The notes under the pieces are model-generated. The model saw nothing but the letters and a program-made list of their open reading frames with translations. It was not told the DNA's origin and searched no databases. Made by a program: the position numbers and the translations under genes. Below are positions 19,894 to 31,127 of a stretch of DNA of 64,000 bases, piece by piece. The stretch lies in assembly GCF_950295315.1 (NCBI RefSeq), contig NC_080168.1:65185838-65249837 (forward strand). Direction: 5' to 3'. The DNA is from Erinaceus europaeus (lineage: Eukaryota > Chordata > Mammalia > Eulipotyphla > Erinaceidae). Each line of letters starts with the position of its first letter. The first letter of the stretch is position 1.

Positions 19894-21369
19894 ATTGCAT
19901 TTTGTGACTCTTTTCCTGGCCCTCTTTTCAGAATTCATATGAGGAAGGCAGTCATGGGGTATAAACTTGCAGTCCATAAGATAATAAGAACTGTGGATGT
20001 GTGTACAGCATGATGCCTATAACTAACACCACAGGACATTAAATAGGAAAGTTAAGAGAGACTTCATCACAAGGAAAACAATTTTCTTTTTTTCATTTAT
20101 TCACTGCATCTGTGAGAAGATGGATGTTAACTCAACCCATTCAGGTAATTATTCTACAGTATGTTATCAGTGCATTTTACCAGGTGACTTAAATTTGCAG
20201 TGATGCATGTCAGTTATTTCTCAGTAAGAATGAATCAAAATTAAATGTGTCCATATTTGCCTGTTTTACCCATCCATCTACCTGTCCACATACCTCTACA
20301 TTTTCTCACCCCATGTGCAATATAAAAGACTAAATTTAGTGATTTTTGCACTTTCTAAATGTTCTTGTGCTTTATCTGATAGTGTAATAAGTCACATGAC
20401 CCAAAAGTAAAGCAAAGAGAAATAAAAATCATCAAGAACAAGAACCTGATTGTCTTGCCTGGCAAATGTACCTAGAACTGAGCTGTTTCTCTTACTCCTC
20501 TTCATTTTCTTCCTCCTCCTCCTCCTCCTCCCTCCCTGTCTCATACACACACATACACACCTTTTCTTAAATCCTTAATTGAAAAATTGAGCCTCCAGGA
20601 GCCAAAACATACACGACAGAGCTACAGACAGAGCGCTGGCATCTCCAAGAGCTGGCACTTGTGCTGCTGCAGCGAGCTTTCACACAGTGAAGCTGCTTTT
20701 GATTTATGGTCATCATAAAACAGGAATAGGTGTAGCGTTAGGATGATTTGTGATTTTTCCCAACTCAAAGGGCTCTGGTGGCCTCTCAGACTTAGTGGAA
20801 CAACTTCTACTAGGAAAATGGAACCAAGTTGACAACAACCATTGTTCCAGGGCATGACAAGATGGTGGGGTTTCCCTCTGCTGTGTAGGGTTTAAAATAA
20901 GAAAGGATGGGTATTTGGATCTCTCTGTGCACAGTTAGAGACATCTCTAGAAAAATCATTTGCTTACTCCTCTTATACTATGGTCTTTGTCAATATTTTC
21001 CATTTTACAAATAAAATTTTAAAAAAAATTCATTTGCATCCCCACTTTAGGTGCCTGTCCATATCCCTGTTTCTGTGAGGGTGCCAGTGGTCTGTTCCTG
21101 CCTGTATGTGACAACAGCACCCATGATTGCCTCCTGGCAGGGTGACTGGCATGGCAGCCAGGACTTCCTCATGTCACCCAGTATGCAGCCTGAGTGAGCT
21201 ACTGTGAATGCTCCCCACTTCTTGGGTCCACTCTTAGAAATGTGGAAGTAGGGGCCAGTGCCTGACCTCTGATAATAGCCTGAAACCAAGACCGAGGGCC
21301 ACACCACACACCATCCTGTACTCAGGAAGTCTATTACCTGTGTTCTCTTACTTGTCACAAAACAAATTT
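19894..21369. other. Unique sequence with (CTC)n
   Basis: A short CTC triplet tract (about 20513-20535) and otherwise single-copy-looking DNA. A 103-codon minus frame at 21358-21047 has no recognised homology. Confidence 0.4.
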
Positions 21370-21370
21370 C

Positions 21371-22185
21371 TTTTTTTTTTTAAATTTTTTATTGGGGAAT
21401 TAATGTTTTACATTCGACAGTAAATACATTAGTTTCTACATGCATAACATTTCCTAGTTTTCCATATAACAATACAACCACCACTAGGTCCTCTATCATC
21501 CTTCTTGGACCTGTGTTCACCCACCCATGCACCCCAGAGTCTTTTTCTTTGGTGCAATATGCCAATTCCATTTCAGGTTCTGCTGGTTTCAGGTTCTGCT
21601 GGTTTCAGGTTCTGTGTTTTCTCTTCTGATCTTGTTTTTCAACGTCTGCCTGAGAGTGAGATCATCCCATATTCATCCATTTCTTATTCACTTATTTCAC
21701 TTAACATGAGTTTTTCAAGGTCCATCCAAGATTGGCTGAAAACACTGAAGTCACCATTTTTAATAGCTGAGTAGTATTCCATTGTGTATATATACCACAA
21801 CTTGTTCAGCCACTCATCTGTTGTTGGACACCTGGGTTGCTTCCAAGTTTTGGCTCTTACAAATTGTGCTGCCAAGAACTATGTGTACACAGATCTTTTT
21901 GGATGGGTGTGTTGGGTTCCTTAGGATATATCCCTAGGAGAGGAATTGCAGGATTATAGGATAGATCCATTTCTAGCCTTCTGAGAGTTCTCCAGACTGT
22001 TCTCCACAGAGGTTGGACCAATTGACATTCTCACCAGCAGTGTAGGAGGGTTCCTTTGACCCAACAACTTCTCCAGTATTTGCTGTTGTTACCTTTTCTG
22101 ATGTATGACATTCTCATAGGAGTAATGTATGACATTCTCATAGGAGTAAAGTGGTATCTCATTGTTGTCTTTCTTTGCATTTCTT
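21371..22185 (-). mobile_element. L1 3' part: ORF2 C-terminus and 3'UTR
   Basis: Same 3' end as the young L1 at 5301 (ttattggggaattaatgttt). The minus frame 21875-21684 reads TWKQPRCPTTDEWLNKLWYI and YTMEYYSAIKNGDFSVF, the conserved L1 ORF2 C-terminal motif. About 800 bp, 5'-truncated, with small tandem duplications at 21577-21615 and 22106-22150. Confidence 0.85.
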
Positions 22186-22194
22186 TCTTTTTTT

Positions 22195-22243
22195 TAAATT
22201 TATTTCTTTATTGGGGAATTAATGTTTTACATTCAACAGTGAT
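22195..22243 (-). mobile_element. Very short L1 3' terminus
   Basis: About 50 bp of the young L1 3' end (atttctttattggggaatta), abutting the longer L1. This is an extreme 5' truncation. Confidence 0.7.
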
Positions 22244-22276
22244 GCTTCCATGTTGGGGCTGTCTTTGCTTGCAGAA

Positions 22277-22278
<2 letters not shown>

Positions 22279-22336
<58 letters not shown>

Positions 22337-22337
22337 A
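22279..22337. repeat. (GT)n microsatellite
   Basis: Nearly perfect GT dinucleotide run of about 28 units, followed by gcacgcgtgcacaggcacac, which is also alternating purine-pyrimidine. Confidence 0.95.
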
Positions 22338-22769
22338 CGCGTGCACAGGCACACACAGGCACGCACCTGCCACAAGTAATATGCAAAATTGTATGAATTT
22401 GCCAGTGCTGAAAAGGGAGCCAAAGTCTTCGGCCAAACTCATGGACAGTTGGTAAAATCTATCCCAGGCCGGAATGGTAACTGTCAGCAGAGGCCCTTAG
22501 AAGGCAGCAGCACTGGATCTTTTTGACATCTGCATTGACTCTCATCTACAGATTGCTCTGGAAAGGGGAGGTCACAGTGGAGGAAGGAGACAGCTGTAGT
22601 GCTCCTGCTTTTCTCCCCCAAACCCCTAACAGGCCAGGAGGAGCTGTAGTAGAGGCTTGGCTAGCCCATGAGTGGTGATTTTCACTGCCCCCCTACCATG
22701 CCGTGGGTGCCATCCCATTGGATAAAAACAGCTTCCCTGGGCTCAGTTTAATGGGAATCCTGTGACCCA

Positions 22770-22860
22770 GTTCAGTGCTTGACTGTGCCAGTGCATTTCA
22801 GCAAGTCACTCAACATTTCTGAGCCCAGCTTCCTTCTGTAGCAGCTGTGCTGGTCTGGGA
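22770..22860 (+). repeat. MIR-like remnant, sense
   Basis: tttcagcaagtcactcaaca then tttctgagcccagcttcctt follows the MIR core (ggcaagtcacttaacctctctgagcctcagtttcc) with many differences. Confidence 0.55.
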
Positions 22861-23074
22861 AGGGACAACGGAGAGGTGGCAGGGGAAAGTTTGAGGCTCC
22901 TTCTCAGGTCGATTCATGATGCCGATGTCCTACTGCAAAGGTGGTCCAGCGGAATTTGGTAGAACGTGGTTCATCATGTAAGTGAGGTTTGATAGAAATG
23001 TCTTTCAGTCATTTGGGGTTTTCTTCAGGCAAGTGCCTTCTCTGAGCATTTTCAGACCCTCTCCTTTCCTGCTC

Positions 23075-23205
23075 AGACAACCCTATGCAGTAGGTGGCCT
23101 TGCTCGGCATATTTTACACATGAAGACACAGAGTGGGCAAAGATAGACTGTCCCCAACAGCACAACTAGGAGGAGGAGCTCCAGTCTTTGGACTGAGGTT
23201 GTTTG
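23075..23205 (-). repeat. MIR-like remnant, antisense
   Basis: caaccctatgcagtaggtgg, then attttacacatgaagacaca, then agcacaactaggaggaggag follows the reversed MIR consensus (ccctatgaggtaggt, ttttacagatgaggaaac, cacacagctagtaagtgg). Confidence 0.6.
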
Positions 23206-23929
23206 GTGCCAAACTGCATTTGCTTAAAATTGTAGTGGCTTTTTGCAGAGTTCGTTTTAGAAGAATTTGAAAACCTCAAAGGAAGAAAACTCTATGATTG
23301 ATCATTGCTTGTTTGCCAAAGGCCTGGAAGTGTGGGCACTTATGCAGGGTGTCTGCTGATTCTGGTTACAACACAAATCCTCTGGCTTCCCTGAATTATC
23401 AAACCCAGATGAATAGAGCATGTTTGAAAAGGGAGGCCAGCTACCTTCGCTCAGGTCTCTTGGCTGGCCACATGCTACCCTGCCTCTCACTGGACAGACT
23501 GAGATCAATAACTTCCAGTCCCTTCCACCCCTTGCCTCCCTGTTTACTGTCGCCAGAATTTCAGAAGGCCTTGATGGTGACTCTATAATGGCCTTCTGCA
23601 GAAAAAGAATGTGACTTACTCTTTTGACGTAAACAGTGTGAGTCAGACCAGATGTCCAACTGGAGGGTTGTGGGAGGAACCAGTGGTGTGAGAATGTCTC
23701 GAGGCTGTCCAGCCTTAGAACTACTATCTGCATGTGACTGCTGTGTCCATGTGGAGGAATGGCCCTGACATCTTGGCTGGGTAGAAAGGTACACTTTCTG
23801 CATCACTAATATAGACAGTAGAATTCTAGTCATGTCTGAGGCTTGACTTTTAATCTTGGAGCAGCTACTGCTTTGAAGAATGTGTTAATGTGTGTACAGA
23901 GGATACCTACATTTCAAACACACTTTTCT
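23206..23929. other. Unique sequence
   Basis: No repeat recognised. Overlapping frames of up to 143 codons (23733-23302, minus) look like chance openings, with no motif, start context or codon pattern that I can defend. Confidence 0.4.
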
Positions 23930-24095
23930 GGGTGGGGCGGTGGCTGAGTAGGAAAGGGCAGGACTTTGTGTGCACGAGCTCCTGGGTGTGATCCCTAACA
24001 GTAGATGTATCAGAACACATATCTGGTCTCTGTCATTCTCTTTGTTGACTTCTTTCTTTCAAAATAATTAATCTCTACAAAAATAAACACACACT
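23930..24095 (+). repeat. SINE-4 type, sense
   Basis: gggtggggcggtggctgagt, then gcacgagctcctgggtgtga (degenerate B box), ctggtctctgtcattctctt, and an A-rich tail with AATAAA. Confidence 0.55.
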
Positions 24096-24679
24096 TTAAA
24101 CACAAGATTCTCTACCAGTAGGAACTAGGATTTAATTAGCTATGTGAAAAGTCTGTTCTTTCAGGAAATACCTTAAAGGCTTTTTAAAGGATGAATATGA
24201 ATTCAGTGTGTTAGAATTCTGTTTTGGTGGATAGTTCCCTTTTTCTTTAATCTCTTTGTCTGTATACATTTCATTTAGTAAAATCCTCAAAATGCCTGCA
24301 CAGTTATCAATCTGCCCCCCCCTGCCAGAGTTTCCCTAAGGAGGGAGCTATCTCAGACTTGTCAGGAGCTCTAGGGACAGTACAAGGCTGGCACAGTAAA
24401 GGCATCTCTGTGTGTCTATTGTCCTCTCTTTGTTTACTTCTCTCTCTCTCTGCAGATGTGCTTTCTCCATCTGTGCACACTCAGAATAACATATCAGAGC
24501 ACAGCTGGCTCTCAGCATCAGCAAAGGGCAGAAGAGGCAGCCCAAGCTGAGGGCCTGTGGGAGTGGCTGCTTGTTATGGACAGGGCTCAGTGGCTCCCAG
24601 ATGAAAAGGACAGCAGCCAGCCAGAAGCTACTGTCCCTATGTCAGAGGCAGTCACACAGAAGACTAGACCCAACAGCAC
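24096..24679. other. Unique sequence
   Basis: Contains a CT-rich run near 24430-24455 and no recognised gene. Confidence 0.35.
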
Positions 24680-25445
24680 ATGTACATTTCACATACATTT
24701 TTTATTTAATATTAAGTTACAAGGTTGTAAGATTACTGTTTGTAGTTCCACACCATACCACCACCAAAGTTCTGTCTCCCACCTCCCAAAGATAACCGCC
24801 ACAGTGCTCACATGTTGTAGTTTGCTAGCTTCTTTTCTGTTTAGATATTTTTTGGCAAGTTTATGTAAATCAGATCTCTAGTTTCCACATATAAGTGAAA
24901 CCATCTCTTTCATCTCTTTATTTAAGCATCATCACCTCCAGTTCCATCTACTTTGTCTCAAAGGATGCAATCTCATCTTTTTTTTTTTTTATTGAAGGGT
25001 AGTGTTCCATGGAGTATATATCCCATAACTTCTTTAGCCAGTTTTCTGATGGTGGGCATTTAGGGTACTTCCACTCTTTGGCTGTTGTGAATAATGCAGC
25101 TATGAACACAGGGCTGCACGTGTCCCTTCTAATTAGTGTTTGAGTGTCCACTGGATAAATACCTAAGAGTGGGATTGCGGGATCATAAGGTAATTCCATT
25201 TTTATCTGTTTAAGGACTCTTCACACAGTCTTCCACAGGGGCTGCCTCAGTTTGTACCAGCTTGCATTCCCACCAGCAGTGAAGTAGAGTTCCCTTTTCT
25301 CCACAACCTCTCCAACACCTGTCCTTTCCTGGTTTGTTGATGGAAGCCATTCTCTCAGGTGTGAGATGGTATCTGAGTGTAGTTTTAATTTGCATTTCTC
25401 TAATGACAGGTGAAGTGGAGCATTTCTTCAGGCGCATGCACATTT
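24680..25445 (-). mobile_element. L1 ORF2 C-terminus and 3'UTR, older copy
   Basis: The minus frame 25443-25210 reads [18 protein letters not shown] and [20 protein letters not shown] shifted frame 25199-24948 continues ELPYDPAIPLLGIYP and FIAALFTTAKEWKYPKCP. Together these are the last roughly 170 residues of L1 ORF2p, including the Cys-rich C-terminal segment, split by one frameshift near 25200-25210. It is less similar to the copies at 5301 and 21371, so probably another subfamily. Confidence 0.9.
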
Positions 25446-25777
25446 CAAATCTTGAGTCACATCACATCCAGCTGTATTTTCCTAGCCAAAGAAAGTTCCT
25501 GTGAACTCAAGCACTCAGAATAGGGAGTTGCATTCTCCATCTGACAGTAGAAGAAACTTCAAAGCCACATGGCAGAAGAGCTGGGTACAGAATAGAGTGC
25601 AAAGCATGAAGTTGCATGCTTCCATAGCAGATAGTCAGGAAAGGTGGAGAGCCTGAACTCATGCTCCATGCCTCTATTCATACCTTTTCTTTTTTCTGTT
25701 CTTCTGGGCAAGGAGCCCAGTACCTTGCACATGTGTGGCACATTGCTGAGCAGCTGCTATACCCCAGTCTATTTTTC
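25446..25777. other. Unique sequence
   Basis: No feature supported. Confidence 0.35.
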
Positions 25778-25960
25778 CTTTTTTTTTTTTTTTATAGAAA
25801 AGCTAGAGGGATGGCGAGACACCAGAACCCAGCTCCACTATCCTTGGAGCTTCCCCATGCCATCAATAGTGCTCCCATCTGAAGCTGGGGCTTGAACCCA
25901 CAGCCTCAGGCACAGCCAGGTGTGTGTTCTATGGGATGATTCATCTCTTGACCCCTCTTT
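25778..25960 (-). repeat. SINE-3 type, antisense
   Basis: Poly(T), then ggcgagacaccagaacccag, ttggagcttccccatgccat, and reversed B box gctggggcttgaaccca. Confidence 0.65.
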
Positions 25961-28050
25961 ATGTCTTTCTCTGAGCTCTAATGACTGCATGAAATGCTGT
26001 GGGTTTTTTTTCCTCAGAATATTATTCATGGTTGGTAAATCTTAAATGATTGAAGTTCAAAATGACTCCAACGAGATCTGCAGTAGAGAGACTTGCCAAG
26101 GTGGGGCTGGAAGCTCTGCAAATATTCTTTCTGGCAGTGGAGAGCATTGCTTCGCACGATCCAGACCTGAGCCAAAATGAATTAAAAGTGGAAAAGATTT
26201 ATAGAAATGCCCTCTAGTATTGGCACTCAGAAGCATGTGGGGCCTGTTGTTTTCAGATCTTTTATTCGAAGGTGACATTTGGGCTCAGTGGACTGAACTC
26301 CTCTGCCCCTGACCCCAGGCATAACCATAAGAGGCTGCTCCTGACCTGCACTGCTAGAACCCTCACTGCAGAGCCCCCCCAGGAGGCTGCTGCCCTGCCA
26401 GGACCCCAGCCTTTCCCACATAACCCCTGAAGGACATGGGCCACCTTGCTGGAGGCTGGCACACCTGCTTGGAATATCACTGGGCCTGGACCTCAGGACT
26501 GCCAGGTGGAGAATTTTATTGCTTTCCAAAGCATGAAATGTGAACTTGAGTTTTCCCTGATGTCAGATTAGCAAAAACACCTTCACAGTGAGCTTTTTCA
26601 ATAAAGCAGCTATTTCTGGCGGTGACTTCATCTTTTAAGAGCCCGTTAGAACTATATAGAAGGCTCACTCAAGAGACAGGGAGAAGAGTGTTAGACATTT
26701 AAAATTTCAACTGGTCCTCTTTCTGTGGAAATACAAGGTGCAGACAGGCTTACATACTTTTTTATGTTACAAGCCACACATTTGAAGATGGAATAATGAG
26801 CTCAGCAGACGAGATGGGATTTCCTTGTCTATTTTCTTAAAAAGCTTAAGGTCTTTTCTACTGGGGGAGAAGTAGAGAGGGAAACAGCTCAGCGGGCCTG
26901 GGACCCCATTAATGGCGGTAGGATGAGGTCATTTCTCACCGACAGTCGTGGGGCTCAGCTCTCATAAACTCCATACCTATTTTAGCCAGCCCCAGCAATT
27001 GCAAACAAAACACCACACAAGTGGCAATTTTACATGGTGCCTCATTTTACCAAGGCTGAAATGCAAAGCAAATAAAATAAAAAGTCTGCTCCACTTGCCA
27101 TGCAAATTGGTTGCCTGGGGTATAATTATCTGATTAGACCTTGCAAACCCTCACTTGTATGTGCAAATTTGATTTCGAGGCCACTCACAAGATGCTAGCT
27201 AACCGCGCTGTGTAAACATGGCCTCCACTGCACAGAGCCCAGTCCCCAGACGCTTGTGCAGATCTGTTATGGTTGTTTGGTGTCTGAAGCAGGAGAAACT
27301 TGTGGGAATAAATGTTGCAGCTATGAGCATATCTACTGCCCATTTCTACGTGCACTCCAAAAAGAGAATGTGTTTGCCACATTATATTTTCAATTGCTCA
27401 CAAAATCTTTCCTGTAGAAAATCCAAAGCCTTTGTGAAATTTACTTAAAACTTTATTTTAAATCTATAGCTTTCTTTATTTTATTTTTAAAAACTTTTGC
27501 CACATTGTTTCTGGAATACTGATTCAGAAAAAATGTTTTATTGATATCTTGTCAATCAGGTAGACATATAAAAGATTATGGTGAATCAGGGTGGGGCCCT
27601 AGTATCCACTGAGTGCCACCAATTTTTATAACTAAGAAAAAGAAAGTTCAAAGTGGCAAAGGCCTGTCCAGGTAACAAAACACCCAGGTCAGCAGAAGAG
27701 GTGAGACTAGATAGCAGGGTACAGGACACTTCATCACAGAAACATCTGTAGGATAGGGCTGCTCAGCCTCAGGAACTAACATGTGGCCCCTCGCACCCTC
27801 TGACTCAGGCTAGTGTCTGGGATTGCTCCCTGTATGAATAGGGGGGCTAAAACAGGTCTGTGAGGAAGCCCATGCCTCACACCACACCTGCTCTCACCAA
27901 ATGACGCTGGACAGATGGCTGGATGAAGAGCAGAACCCAGTGTGTCATAGTGCAGTAGGCTGGGGAGTCAGAGAATAAGTCCAGCTTATTGTCTGCTGAA
28001 TTGGCAGGTGACTTCTCTCCATCACAGACCACAGAGGTGGGGAACACTCC
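25961..28050. other. 2-kb repeat-poor block
   Basis: The longest SINE- and L1-free stretch in this half of the window. It contains a candidate conserved non-coding element (about 26530-27200). No exon could be supported. Confidence 0.5.
26530..27200. promoter_or_regulatory. Candidate conserved non-coding element
   Basis: Dense in homeodomain- and POU-like words in otherwise repeat-free DNA: ccccattaatggcgg, the octamer ccatgcaaattgg (about 27098), gtataattatctgattagac (about 27119), and a second tgcaaat at 27160. This resembles developmental enhancers by composition only. Conservation was not tested. Confidence 0.3.
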
Positions 28051-28334
28051 TTTTTTTTTTTTCCACAGAGCTAATCTTTATTGAAGATCTCAGCCCTGAG
28101 GCTTCAGAACCACCCCTAAAGGGCCCCCTCCCAAATGCCTGGAGTTAGCATTTCACTAGAGGCAGGGGAGACCTGGGCACTTGGTCCACAGTGTCCTGGC
28201 TTGTCTCCCTGTCACAACCTTACACCCATACCCCACACTCCATTTGGGGCTTATTCATGGGTGCAACAGCTTTGCTTCAGAATTTCCTCAAGAGGAAAGA
28301 CTCACTCCTCTATTTCATTGGAAGCATGCCTTCC
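28051..28334 (-). pseudogene. Candidate retrotransposed mRNA 3' end
   Basis: Plus strand: T12 at 28051-28062, then gagctaatctttattgaag. On the minus strand this is AATAAA (28077-28082) ending 14 bp before a poly(A) run, the layout of a polyadenylated transcript copied into DNA. The adjoining 250 bp matches none of the L1 or SINE families here. I cannot name a parent gene and see no clear TSD. Confidence 0.4.
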
Positions 28335-30318
28335 CCTTTTATTGGGGGCTAATAGTTTAGGGTACAGTTGTTGACATATGGGTACAATTTCTCGTTTCAC
28401 CATGATAAGTGTCTGCAAAATAACCTCACCTCCAATTTAGATCCTTTTCTACCATTGTGCATCAGGACTCCAAAGCCCTTTCTCACTCTCCTCCCCCCAG
28501 AGTCCTTTGTTTTGGTGCACCATACCAAACCCAATCCAAGGTTTACTTTGTACTTCACATTTCTGTTCTTGTTTATTACATTCTACATACAAAGTAAATC
28601 TTCCCATATTCATTTTTCTCTTTCTGGCTTGTCTTATACAGAAGCCTTTTAGTTTGATATATTCCCATTGGTTTGTTTTTGTCTTCCATGCTATTGGACT
28701 TGAATAATCAAGGACACCTTTAAAACTTAGATAAAAAAGGTTCTCCCAATATTTGATGGTTTCTGATCTAACATCTACATCCTTGATTCATTTGGAGTTC
28801 ACTTTTGTGTGTGGTGAATTGTAGTGGTTCAGTTTCATTCTTTTGCACATTTCAACCCAATTTTTCCAAAACTGTTTGTTGAAAAGACTTTTCTTTTACC
28901 ATTTAATATTTTGAGCCTCCTTGTCAAAGATTAGATGTCCATAGATATGGAAGCCTGTTTCTGGTCTCTCATTTCTGTTTTACTGATGGAGTGTCTATTT
29001 TTGTGCCATTACCAAGCAGTTTTTGATAATAATGGCCCTATAATAAGTTTGAGATCTGGGAGTGTGATGTTTCCAGTTTTGACCTTTTTTCTCATGATTG
29101 CTTTGGTTATTCAAGATATTTTCTGATTCCAAATAAACTTTTGTAGCTTTTGTTCTATTCTCTTAAAGAAATTTGGTGGGGCATTGATGGGGATTGCATT
29201 AAATCTGTATATGGGTCTGGATAGAATACTCATCTTGACAATTTTAATTCTTTCTCATTTCTCTTACTAGTTTTATTCCTAGATAATCTGTCAATAAATA
29301 ATTGATTCTGAACTTCTTCTGGATCAGTGTTTTCACAGAGGAATGCCACTAATTTTTGTACATTAATTTTGTAACCTGCCAAGTAATTTATTGAATAATA
29401 GTTTCCAGGAGCTTTCTGCTACATTCTTTAGGATTTTCTATATATACTCTCATATCATCTGCAAATAGTGACAGGTTTACTTCTTCTCTTCCCATCTGTG
29501 TCCCTTCAATTCTTGTCTGATTTCTATGGCTAGAATTTTCCAATCTATGTTGAGTAGTGCAGTGAAAGTAGGCAGCCATGTCTAGTACCTGATCTAAGTG
29601 GGAATTCTTCCAGTTTCTCACTGAGTATGATGTTGGCAGTAGGTTTGCTGGATATAGACTCAACTAGAATTTGGAATTTTCAATTTCTTCCCATTTTTGT
29701 AGAATTTGGATCATGAAAGGATGCTGGATCTTGTCAGAGACTTTCTCTGCATCTATTGAAACAATCAGGTGGTTTGGGGTTTTCTTTTGTTTATGTGGTG
29801 GATCACATTTGTTGATTTACATATACTGAACCAGCATTGCATCCCTGGGATAAATTTCACATGGTTATGATGTACAGTCTTTTCAGTTTATTACTGTATC
29901 TGGTTGGATAGAATTTTGTTCAGTATTTTAGCATCTGTGTTCATCGAAGATATTGGCTCTGTAGTTTTCTTTCTTATTGTTGTTGTGTCTCTGTATGCTT
30001 TTAGTATCAGGGTGATGCTGGCTTCATAGAAGACAGTAGGGAGTATTCAAGTATCTTAAGAAGTATGGGTATTAACTCTTCCATAAAGGTTTTGTAGAAT
30101 TCATTTGTAAAACCATCTGGGCCTGGACTTTTATTGTTGGGAAGACTCTTGAGGACTGCTTTGATTTTTTGGCTGTGATTGAACTGTTCCTACTTCCTAG
30201 TTCCTCATGGTTCAGTTTTGGAAGTTTATATGCTTTGAGGAACTTTTCTATCTCTTCCAGATCCTCTAGCTCAGTAGCATATCTTTTAGAGAATGCAACA
30301 AGCATCACATTGATCTTT
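28335..30318 (-). mobile_element. Older L1: ORF2 RT region to 3'UTR, with deletion
   Basis: The L1 3' end lies at 28335. After an apparent internal deletion near 28640, ORF2 is readable in fragments. The minus frame 29663-29388 holds GREEVNLSLFADDMRVYIEN, with the reverse transcriptase catalytic FADD at 29454-29465. The frame 30308-30072 holds LEDLEEIEKFLKAYKLPKLN, the linker before RT. Many stops and frameshifts make it inactive. Confidence 0.9.
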
Positions 30319-30344
30319 TACCTCCCATCAAAAATAGTCAATGT

Positions 30345-30516
30345 GAGGTCCAGGCAGTAGCTCACTGGGTTGAGCCCACCTGCTTAACAGAACCCACCTG
30401 CAGGGGGTTGCTTTGCAAGCGGTGAAGCAGGTCTGCAGATGTCTGTCTTTCTCTCCCCCTCTCTGTCTTCCCCTCCTCTCTCAATTTCTCTCTGTCCCTG
30501 GAGGCAAAAAAAATCA
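30345..30516 (+). repeat. SINE-1, sense, internally deleted
   Basis: caggcagtagctcactgggt, then cctgcagggggttgctttgc, gtgaagcaggtctgcagatg, and tctctctgtccctggaggca with an A run. The part between head and body is shortened, and the spacer jumps straight to ctggaggcaaaa, the end of the 3' module. Confidence 0.75.
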
Positions 30517-30551
30517 ATACATTTAAATAGGAATTAGTTTAAATTGGTCTT

Positions 30552-30675
30552 TTATGAGACTAAGACCAGAGCACTGCTCAGCTCTGGTATATATGGTACC
30601 AGAGATGGTAAACCTAGAACCTCAGGTATACATTTCCTCAGGTACTCTGCCATTGAGCTATATCCCTGGCCCTTA
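30552..30675 (-). repeat. Old SINE, antisense
   Basis: gaccagagcactgctcagct, then gccattgagctatatccctg and gccct. In reverse it reads agggatatagctcaatggca, a tRNA-like head. It differs from the other families. Confidence 0.5.
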
Positions 30676-30877
30676 AACATGAAATAGGTTAAGAAATTGT
30701 ACTTCGACATAGTAGTTAAGTGCAGGACCATGAGAAACAAACCTTCCTGATGAAATAGATTCCACAGAGCCACAAAGAACAGAGACAGTGATGGTCATCC
30801 ACACTGCTACAAATATCAGATGCCACTGGAGATGCTGGTATTTCTAACTTCTACCCATTTTTAAAACTATGATTCAC

Positions 30878-31025
30878 AGGCTGCAGAGAGAGCTCACCAG
30901 ATAGGGCACCTGGCCTGGCATGATCACAGCCCAGTTTCAATTCCTAATCACATGGGAGGTTCCCTGGCACTATGGAAACTCCAGTACTGTAGTATCTCCC
31001 TGTCCCAGTAAGATGCCTGAAGACA
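30878..31025 (+). repeat. SINE-3 type, sense
   Basis: gcagagagagctcaccagat, then cccagtttcaattcctaatc, acatgggaggttccctggca, tagtatctccctgtccc. Confidence 0.6.
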
Positions 31026-31047
31026 GGAAACTGTGATGTGCAAGACC

Positions 31048-31068
31048 ACACACACACACATACATACA

Positions 31069-31123
<55 letters not shown>
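31048..31123. repeat. (CA)n microsatellite
   Basis: CA dinucleotide tract with a few TA/CATA interruptions at the left, then about 20 uninterrupted units. Confidence 0.95.

Positions 31124-31127
<4 letters not shown>

Noticed and set aside
22279..22337. Regular spacing considered as a CRISPR or satellite array
   Set aside because: It is a plain GT dinucleotide run, and no spaced direct repeats exist anywhere in the window.
23302..23733. 143-codon minus-strand frame as a possible gene
   Set aside because: No motif, no signal peptide or membrane pattern, and comparable frames are open on the other strand; chance is the better explanation.
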